Assembly (NCBI GenBank): GCA_964393545.1 | Contig: CAYMUB010000060.1 | Location: 1-24,524, forward strand | Length of the DNA stretch: 24,524 bases | Direction: 5' to 3' | Origin: CAYMUB01 sp964393545 | GTDB taxonomy: Bacteria; Patescibacteriota; Microgenomatia; Daviesbacterales; UBA10151 | Shown: positions 20,121 to 24,524 of the stretch, piece after piece | Position numbering within the stretch: position 1 is the first letter of the stretch | How the letters are laid out: every line of letters begins with the position of its first letter | The notes under the pieces: model-generated | The model's input: the letters and a program-made list of their open reading frames with translations, nothing else | What the model was told of the DNA's origin: nothing | Database searches by the model: none | Position numbers and translations under genes: made by a program

Positions 20121-21183
20121 TATCAGAATAGGTTACCAAAAGCGCCATTGCCAAAAGCACTGCAAAACCTACCTGATGAACTAATCTTTCAATATCTTCT
20201 TTAACTTTTTTCCTGGTTATTGCTTCAATCACCAAAAATAATAATCTCCCGCCATCTAAAGCAGGGATGGGTAAGACATTAAAGATAGATAGTGTGAGAG
20301 AAATAACTCCTACAAACCAAAGGTAAAATGGTAGAGCTTGCTTCCCTCCACTCAAAATATCATTACTCATAACTGCCAATCCTACCGGACCTGAAACTGA
20401 GTGTGAAACAGATTTGAAATTTCCGGTGAATAAATCACTGATAGTTTTTCCAAGTCCTACAAATGTTAGTTTGGTTAAATCATAGGAATAAGTTATTCCG
20501 GAAAATATTTTCTCAGTGGGAGTTTTGTATTCGCGAATAGCAATGGGGCTAAAACCAACACCAATTAAATAATCACCATTCTCAACACTTTTGGGAGTAA
20601 CTATCAGCTCTCTTTGTTCTTTTCCGTCCAAATCCGAAAGAGTTATTCTAACTGGTTGGCCTTTTTTTTCTTTGATAAAATTTCTGGCATCATCAAACTT
20701 TTTAATATCTTTACCGTCAACTTTTAAAATCCTCTCTCCCACCTTTACCCCAGAGCTTTCTGCAGGAAAGTTTTTCTCTAAATGTCCAATATAAACTCCT
20801 TGATCAAGCGTTGGGTAAATAATTTTAAAGTTTTGATAAATAACAATTGTATAAAAAATAGCCCAGGCCAAAAATAGGTTCATTAATACCCCGGCCACCA
20901 CCACAATTATTCTTTGTCCAACTGGTTTGGCCCTAAAATCTCTATTACCTTTTATACTCCCCCCTTCATCTTCTCCCTGTAACCTGACAAACCCTCCCAA
21001 AGGCAGAGCATTTAATGAATATAGCGTCTCACCTATTTTTTTTCCCCAAATTTTGGGAGGTATCCCAAACCCAAACTCTTCAACTTTAATCCCAAATTTT
21101 CTGGCCATTAAAAAATGACCAAATTCATGAATTAAGACCAGGGTTAATAAGGTGAAAATGAAGATTATTATAGAAATTATCAT
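20098..21183 (-). CDS. rseP: Site-2 protease, RseP-like M50 metalloprotease
   Basis: A 361-aa intramembrane zinc protease. The first membrane helix carries HEFGH (H19, E20, H23) in LVLIHEFGHFLMARKFGIKVEEFGFG. A single PDZ domain (about 125-205) contains GVYIGHLEKNFPAESSGVKVGERILKVDG, and the second active-site motif NVLPIPALDGGRL lies near the C-terminus with further membrane helices. Family members cut membrane-embedded anti-sigma factors or signal-peptide remnants; the substrate here is unknown. The ATG overlaps the frr stop by 4 bp (ATGA), giving an rpsB-tsf-frr-rseP order close to the conserved bacterial cluster, but without the pyrH, uppS or cdsA genes often found there. Confidence 0.94.
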   Translation of the reverse strand: MIISIIIFIFTLLTLVLIHEFGHFLMARKFGIKVEEFGFGIPPKIWGKKIGETLYSLNALPLGGFVRLQGEDEGGSIKGNRDFRAKPVGQRIIVVVAGVLMNLFLAWAIFYTIVIYQNFKIIYPTLDQGVYIGHLEKNFPAESSGVKVGERILKVDGKDIKKFDDARNFIKEKKGQPVRITLSDLDGKEQRELIVTPKSVENGDYLIGVGFSPIAIREYKTPTEKIFSGITYSYDLTKLTFVGLGKTISDLFTGNFKSVSHSVSGPVGLAVMSNDILSGGKQALPFYLWFVGVISLTLSIFNVLPIPALDGGRLLFLVIEAITRKKVKEDIERLVHQVGFAVLLAMALLVTYSDISKLIQK

Positions 21184-21734
21184 ATTTGTGTTAACTCTTC
21201 CTGTTTTGTTTTTCCCAAACTTTCAATTTCTAATATTTTTTTATCAATTGATTCTTGCAAAAATTTCTCTCTTCTTAAAAATTCATCTTCAGAAATGGTT
21301 CCATCATCAGTTTGTTTTTTCCAATCATTTCTAATTTCCTGTCTAATTTGTCTGATAGCTACCTTTCCCTCTTCCATTTTCTGATGCAAAATTTTTATAA
21401 ATTCTGCTCTTCTTTCTGCAGTAAGTGCTGGAATTGGAAGTCTAATTAAAGTTCCATCATTAGAAGGGTTTAAACCCAAATTAGCCTCCATTATCCCTTT
21501 TAAAACATTTTGTAAAATTGTCTCATCCCAAACTTGAACTGTAAGTAAAGATGGTTGAGGAGCAGAAATATTTCCCACCTCCATCAGCTTCATTCTTCCT
21601 CCATAAGCTTCAACTGGAATATTTTCAATAAACGCTGGGTTGGCTCTGCCTGCTCTGATACCTGAAATTGCCACTTTAAAATGATGTAAGGCTTCATCAA
21701 TTTTTTGGTTTGGGTCAGAAAGTGTTGGGTCCAT
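21180..21734 (-). CDS. frr: Ribosome recycling factor
   Basis: 184 aa, normal length. With EF-G it splits post-termination ribosomes. Signatures are ISGIRAGRANPAFIENIPVEAYG (24-46), a central SAPQPSLLTVQVWDE segment, then RLPIPALTAERRAEFIK and the long C-terminal helix (VAIRQIRQEIRNDWKKQ). Arg in RAGRAN, needed for 23S contact, is present. The ATG overlaps the tsf stop by one base (TAATG), and the stop overlaps rseP, so all three are translationally coupled. Confidence 0.97.
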   Translation of the reverse strand: MDPTLSDPNQKIDEALHHFKVAISGIRAGRANPAFIENIPVEAYGGRMKLMEVGNISAPQPSLLTVQVWDETILQNVLKGIMEANLGLNPSNDGTLIRLPIPALTAERRAEFIKILHQKMEEGKVAIRQIRQEIRNDWKKQTDDGTISEDEFLRREKFLQESIDKKILEIESLGKTKQEELTQI

Positions 21735-22183
21735 TACTCTCCTAAAGCTATTCTTTCAAATTTACCTATTTGAATATTCTCTCCTAACTTTCCACTGACA
21801 GATTTTATTAATTGATCAATTGTTAAAATATTATCCCTAATATACTCCTGGGCTAGTAAATCTTCAACAGATGATGGATTCATGGAAGCAATTTGTAAGG
21901 AAAGTTCATGAGCTAAATTCTTAAAGTCATCAGTTCTGGCCACAAAATCTGTCTCACAAAGCAGTTCTACTAAAACCCCTACTTTTCCTGCATGAGAATA
22001 AACATCAATTATCCCAGCTTTAACTTCTCTATCTCCTTTTTTGGCTCCTTTTTCAAAACCTTTTTGTTTTAAAATATCTTTGGCTTTTTCTATATCCCCA
22101 TTGGATTCTTTTAACGCTTCTTTACAATCAGCTATTCCTGCTCCTGTTTGTTCTCTTAACTTTTTTATTAGTTCTAAATTCAT
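21734..22183 (-). CDS. tsf: Elongation factor Ts, minimal form
   Basis: 149 aa, about half the size of the E. coli protein (283 aa). It has the N-terminal UBA-like domain (LREQTGAGIADCKEALKES, 6-24, through DILKQKGFEKGAKK) and one core subdomain with the nucleotide-exchange signature LLCETDFVARTDDFKNLAHELSLQIA (73-98). The second core subdomain and coiled-coil hairpin of larger EF-Ts proteins are missing; short forms are known from several lineages. It recycles EF-Tu-GDP. It overlaps rpsB by 4 bp and frr by 1 bp. Confidence 0.94.
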   Translation of the reverse strand: MNLELIKKLREQTGAGIADCKEALKESNGDIEKAKDILKQKGFEKGAKKGDREVKAGIIDVYSHAGKVGVLVELLCETDFVARTDDFKNLAHELSLQIASMNPSSVEDLLAQEYIRDNILTIDQLIKSVSGKLGENIQIGKFERIALGE

Positions 22184-23007
22184 ACCGGCTTTTTAATTGC
22201 TTCTACTTTTAATTCTTCCTGCTCATTACTAACTACCTTTACCTTCATAGTCATCTCATCAGCTTTTCTTTTCTCCTCTTCTTTCTTTTCTTTTTCAACT
22301 TTTTTTGTTTCTATCTCTCCTGCTTCTTTTTTACCCATATCATAAGCTTGTCCCACTGCCGTAACTAATATTTTAATAGACTTTATGGCATCATCATTTC
22401 CGGGAATCGGGTAATCTATTTCTGAAACATTACAATTTGAATCAGCAATTGCTACCACTTTAATTCCCAATCTGTTTGCCTCTTTGATAGCAATATTATC
22501 TGAAACAGCATCTATAACAAAAACTGCATCCGGCATACCAGCTAAATCCATTACCCCGCTAAAATCTTTTTGCAAACCATCCATTTTCCTATCCAATAAA
22601 AGTTGTTCTTTTTTGGTATACTTAGACAATTCTCCTTTGGCTTTTTGTTCTTTTAAGTCTTTTAGTAGTTTAATTCTTTTTTTAATTTCTTCAAAATTAG
22701 TTAAGAATCCCCCCATCCATCTTTCTGTCATATATGGAGCCTTTGATTCCTTAACTTGTTCCTCAATTATTGGTTTGGCTTGTTTTTTTGTGCCAACAAA
22801 GAGTAAAACTTTTCCAGACTTACCAAGTTCATAGACAAATTCACAAGCTTCTTTAAGATACTTTTCTGATTGGGTTAGATCTATAATATGCACACCTTCT
22901 CTAACACCAAATATGTATGGCTTCATTCTGGGGTGACCACGGCGAACTTGGTGTCCAAAATGAACACCAGCTTCAAGTAGTTCTTGTAATGTTGGTAATT
23001 TATACAT
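22180..23007 (-). CDS. rpsB: 30S ribosomal protein S2
   Basis: 275 aa. The core is standard S2: LQELLEAGVHFGHQVRRGHPRMKPYIFG (8-35), VLFVGTKKQA near 70, MTERWMGGFLTNFEEIKKR (93-111), and PDAVFVIDAVSDNIAIKEANRLGIKVVAIADSN (159-191). A Lys/Glu-rich extension (about 225-275) follows the usual end, ending with a short Val/Lys-rich tail. The ATG (23005-23007) lacks a good Shine-Dalgarno of its own. A strong AGGAGG lies 39 nt upstream in front of a 10-codon ORF that stops one base before rpsB, so coupled initiation is likely. The leader has two hairpins, which suggests feedback control by S2. Confidence 0.96.
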   Translation of the reverse strand: MYKLPTLQELLEAGVHFGHQVRRGHPRMKPYIFGVREGVHIIDLTQSEKYLKEACEFVYELGKSGKVLLFVGTKKQAKPIIEEQVKESKAPYMTERWMGGFLTNFEEIKKRIKLLKDLKEQKAKGELSKYTKKEQLLLDRKMDGLQKDFSGVMDLAGMPDAVFVIDAVSDNIAIKEANRLGIKVVAIADSNCNVSEIDYPIPGNDDAIKSIKILVTAVGQAYDMGKKEAGEIETKKVEKEKKEEEKRKADEMTMKVKVVSNEQEELKVEAIKKPV

Positions 23008-23093
23008 ATTAGTCTCTTACTCGAATGGTCCACTGGACCATTCTCCTCCTCATAGTCAGTGGTTTTCAGAGACTTAAACTATGAGTGTGTAAT
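23008..23093 (-). promoter_or_regulatory. rpsB leader RNA with two hairpins, candidate S2 autoregulatory element
   Basis: From the predicted start near 23093, the leader first forms a stem CTCATAGT/ACTATGAG (23078-23085 with 23049-23056), then a second hairpin of at least 8 bp, GAATGGTC/GACCATTC (23023-23043), beside the start. The first loop holds CCACTG (minus strand, 23057-23062), which is complementary to CAGTGG at the tip of the second, so a kissing or pseudoknot pairing is possible. AGGAGG lies between them. Known rpsB leaders in other phyla are also structured, but I do not recognise this one. Confidence 0.55.
23009..23041 (-). CDS. Possible 10-codon leader ORF in front of rpsB
   Basis: ATG at 23039-23041, directly after GAGGAGGAGA, encodes MVQWTIRVRD and ends with TAA at 23009-23011, one base before the rpsB ATG. 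The best Shine-Dalgarno of the region belongs to this ORF and not to rpsB. Its spacing is short (3-6 nt depending on the register). Most of the ORF overlaps the second hairpin, so translating it would open the structure. It could be fortuitous, but the position is ideal for termination-reinitiation. Confidence 0.4.
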   Translation of the reverse strand: MVQWTIRVRD

Positions 23094-23099
23094 GGACGT

Positions 23100-23128
23100 A
23101 TTCTAACAGGATTAAAAATAATATACAA
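23100..23128 (-). promoter_or_regulatory. rpsB operon promoter
   Basis: TTGTAT (23123-23128), 17 bp, TAGAAT (23100-23105) on the minus strand. It would start the transcript near 23093, just before the first leader hairpin. An alternative, TTAGAA-18-TATATT slightly upstream, is weaker in placement. Unlike most promoters here it leaves an 85-nt leader. Confidence 0.5.
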
Positions 23129-23177
23129 TACTCTTGGGGACGGTTCTAAGATATATTGTCCTAACTTGCTAAATCAA

Positions 23178-23384
23178 TCATTCTTTTAGTACCCCTATAA
23201 ATCCTGCTTCCCCGGCGGGTTTTATATTCTGGTCAGGAATAAGCTTTTCTCCTTCTTTATTCCTAAGGGTAGAAAACCGTATGATTCCCCCTGTTACAAA
23301 AACTCCTTCATTTGGATTTCTTAATTGAGGTCCATTTTCTCCAATTCCTGTGATCTCACTTTCCTTACTAGAACATATTCCCAT
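23178..23384 (-). CDS. Small protein of unknown function, 68 aa
   Basis: An ATG-initiated ORF (23382-23384) following folA by 19 bp on the same strand. The sequence (GIGENGPQLRNPNEG, VFVTGGIIRFSTLRNKEGE, NIKPAGEAGFIGVLKE) has a balanced, protein-like composition, Gly-rich and probably beta, with no signal or membrane segment. No family is recognised. A TAAATTTTATAAAA stretch lies in front, with no Shine-Dalgarno. It could be the last gene of the thyA-folA operon. It could also be chance, since it fills otherwise empty DNA before the rpsB promoter. Confidence 0.5.
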   Translation of the reverse strand: MGICSSKESEITGIGENGPQLRNPNEGVFVTGGIIRFSTLRNKEGEKLIPDQNIKPAGEAGFIGVLKE

Positions 23385-23403
23385 TTTTATAAAATTTAAA
23401 TTT

Positions 23404-23886
23404 CTATCTTTCTAGATCTAGAAAGTTATATTTTAATCCATTACTTTCATGACTCTCTTCAAAAACTACTTTTTTAAATTCTGAATAGTCCGGGAAAAAA
23501 GTATCAGCTTCAGGACTACCTTCTACAATTGTTAAATATAATTTGTCAGCTAAATTAATAGCTTCCTGATAAATTTGTCCTCCACCGATAACGAATATTT
23601 CGTTATCGCCCTGAGCAAGTCTTAGGGCTTCATCTAAACTATGAACTACTTTAGCCCCCTCGAAAACATAATTTGGTTCATGAGTAACAATAATATTTGT
23701 TCTGCCAGGTAAAACTTTTCCAATTGATTCAAATGTTTTCCTACCCATAATAATTGTATGACCAGTTGTTAATTCTTTAAATCTTTTTAAATCTTCTGGG
23801 ATTTTATAAATTAACTCATTATCTTTCCCCAAAGCTCTATTCCCTGAAGCAATTGCAGCAATCATTGAAATTTTAACTTTTATCAT
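23404..23886 (-). CDS. folA: Dihydrofolate reductase
   Basis: 160 aa from ATG 23884-23886; a GTG at 23899-23901 overlapping thyA would add five residues but gives an atypical N-terminus. It reduces dihydrofolate made by ThyA back to THF. Visible features: ISMIAAIASGNRALGKDNE (6-24), the acidic catalytic position in IPEDLKRFK (29-37), GHTIIMGRKTFESIG, LPGRTNIIVT and EIFVIGGGQIY (96-106). The family's LPW Trp is replaced (ELIYKIPED), a change near the active site. Residues 87-94 (ALRLAQGD) are encoded by a palindromic repeat. It lies 4 bp after thyA, the classic pairing. Confidence 0.94.
   Translation of the reverse strand: MIKVKISMIAAIASGNRALGKDNELIYKIPEDLKRFKELTTGHTIIMGRKTFESIGKVLPGRTNIIVTHEPNYVFEGAKVVHSLDEALRLAQGDNEIFVIGGGQIYQEAINLADKLYLTIVEGSPEADTFFPDYSEFKKVVFEESHESNGLKYNFLDLER
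23408..23425. other. Perfect 18-bp palindrome at the 3' end of folA
   Basis: CTTTCTAGATCTAGAAAG is self-complementary across its full length and covers the last folA codons. As RNA it can form only a short AU-rich stem, without a T tract, so I do not call it a terminator. It may be chance or a protein-binding site. Confidence 0.4.
23586..23628. repeat. Two adjacent inverted repeats inside folA
   Basis: Positions 23586-23608 form a perfect 10-bp stem (CGATAACGAA/TTCGTTATCG) with a 3-nt loop. Immediately beside it, 23608-23628 has GCCCT/AGGGC arms around a TGAGCAAGTC-type centre, close to a dispersed bacterial palindrome and related to the repeat at 8965-8999. Both are in frame and encode ALRLAQGDNEIFVIG, ending in a conserved DHFR motif. 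Confidence 0.6.
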
Positions 23887-23890
23887 AATT

Positions 23891-24524
23891 TCAAAACCCA
23901 CCTACTACAGTCACTTCTCCCTTAATTGGAGGATAAGGATTGTAGTTTTCCACTGTAAAATCCTCTAACTTAAAATCATCAATATTCTTGATTCTAGGAT
24001 TAATCTTCATGGTTGGGAAAGGTTTGGGCTTTCTTTTTAACTGTTCTTTAACCTGGTCAAAGTGATTACTATAAATATGCACATCCCCAAAAGTATGAAC
24101 GAATTCTCCTGGCTTTAAACCAACAACTTGAGCAATCATCATGGTAAATAAAGCATATGATGCAATATTAAACGGCACTCCTAAAAAGGTGTCTGCGGAC
24201 CTCTGGTATAATTGTAAAGACAGCCTATCTCCTTTGGTATTGAATTGAAAAAGAGTATGACAAGGTGGCAATGCCATGGATTTTCCGGGTGAGGCCATTT
24301 CATAGATAAATTCCGGATTCCAGGCAGAAACAACAATTGATTTTCTAAAAGGAGTAGTCTTTAGCTCATTAATTACCCAAGCCAGCTGATCAATTACCCT
24401 ACCATCTGATGTTTTCCATTTTCGCCATTGGACTCCGTAAACATTTCCCAAATCCCCCCAACGCCGAACAAAAGGGTGGTCAGCAGGAAGTTTCTTAATC
24501 TTCTCTATAAATTCTTGTTGACTT
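23891..24524 (-). CDS. thyA: Thymidylate synthase, N-terminus beyond window
   Basis: The reading frame is open to the right edge, so this is a 5'-truncated view; about 50 N-terminal residues are missing. The internal TTG at 24449-24451 is not the start, since WGDLGNVYGVQWRKW reads straight through it. The catalytic Cys is in LPPCHTLFQF, followed by YQRSADTFLGVPFNIASYA and HTFGDVHIYSNHFDQVKEQL, all standard folate-dependent ThyA motifs. It methylates dUMP with methylene-THF, leaving dihydrofolate for FolA. Its stop is 4 bp before the folA ATG. Confidence 0.95.
   Translation of the reverse strand, partial: SQQEFIEKIKKLPADHPFVRRWGDLGNVYGVQWRKWKTSDGRVIDQLAWVINELKTTPFRKSIVVSAWNPEFIYEMASPGKSMALPPCHTLFQFNTKGDRLSLQLYQRSADTFLGVPFNIASYALFTMMIAQVVGLKPGEFVHTFGDVHIYSNHFDQVKEQLKRKPKPFPTMKINPRIKNIDDFKLEDFTVENYNPYPPIKGEVTVVGGF

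Noticed and set aside
24449..24451. Internal TTG start for thyA
   Set aside because: The frame is open upstream to the window edge and encodes conserved ThyA residues (HPFVRRWGD), so the gene is simply cut by the window.

Overview
This is an AT-rich, very compact bacterial chromosome segment. Almost every gene abuts or overlaps its neighbour, and most lie on the minus strand. Small or stripped-down core proteins (EF-Ts of 149 aa, a trigger factor without its PPIase domain, YbeY ending just after its metal motif), a DUF5667-type secreted protein, a Gln-rich small protein and a four-helix-bundle (23S IVS-type) gene all suggest a Candidate Phyla Radiation / Patescibacteria genome, perhaps Microgenomates. 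That placement is inference. Overlapping ATGA and GTGA junctions show that UGA is a normal stop. I see no rRNA, tRNA or CRISPR array, and no convincing GC-hairpin/T-tract terminator.

Layout. 1-2301: purF-purN-purD operon (minus; purD runs off the window). 2361-3228: undecaprenol kinase/DgkA and a PAP2 phosphatase (plus), likely recycling the lipid carrier of wall synthesis. 3135-6392: cmk, M16 peptidase and glutamate dehydrogenase. 6417-9290: cysS, a Gln-rich protein, recR and ybaB. 9339-11838: four-helix-bundle gene, folD, glyA. 11878-15935: tig-hinT-rpsU-yqeY-ybeY-dnaX, transcribed in that order. 15988-17262: HigB/HigA-type toxin-antitoxin pair and an RR-motif exported protein. 17372-19203: a tiny plus-strand membrane protein and proS. 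19249-20085: secreted DUF5667-type protein. 20098-24524: thyA, folA, a small unknown, then rpsB-tsf-frr-rseP. thyA, folA, glyA, folD and purN form a one-carbon/folate set within one window. No gene-free stretch exceeds 300 bases; the longest, 23008-23177, holds the rpsB promoter and leader.

Three signals stand out. (1) A family of about 65-bp AT-rich imperfect palindromes sits in the same orientation between stop and start codons at 7796-7860, 8272-8337 and 13810-13875. A fourth copy (9303-9722) is split at its apex by the four-helix-bundle gene, so the short copies look like internally deleted, MITE-like forms of an IVS-like element. Its insertions rewrote the FolD C-terminus and supply a -35 box to two downstream genes. 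(2) Eight promoters place the -10 hexamer 5-6 nt before the start codon, which predicts leaderless mRNAs as a standing initiation mode. A strong Shine-Dalgarno occurs upstream of rpsU and of an rpsB leader ORF. (3) The rpsB leader has two hairpins with complementary loops and a 10-codon ORF that ends 1 nt before rpsB. Palindromic repeats also lie in frame inside tig and folA.
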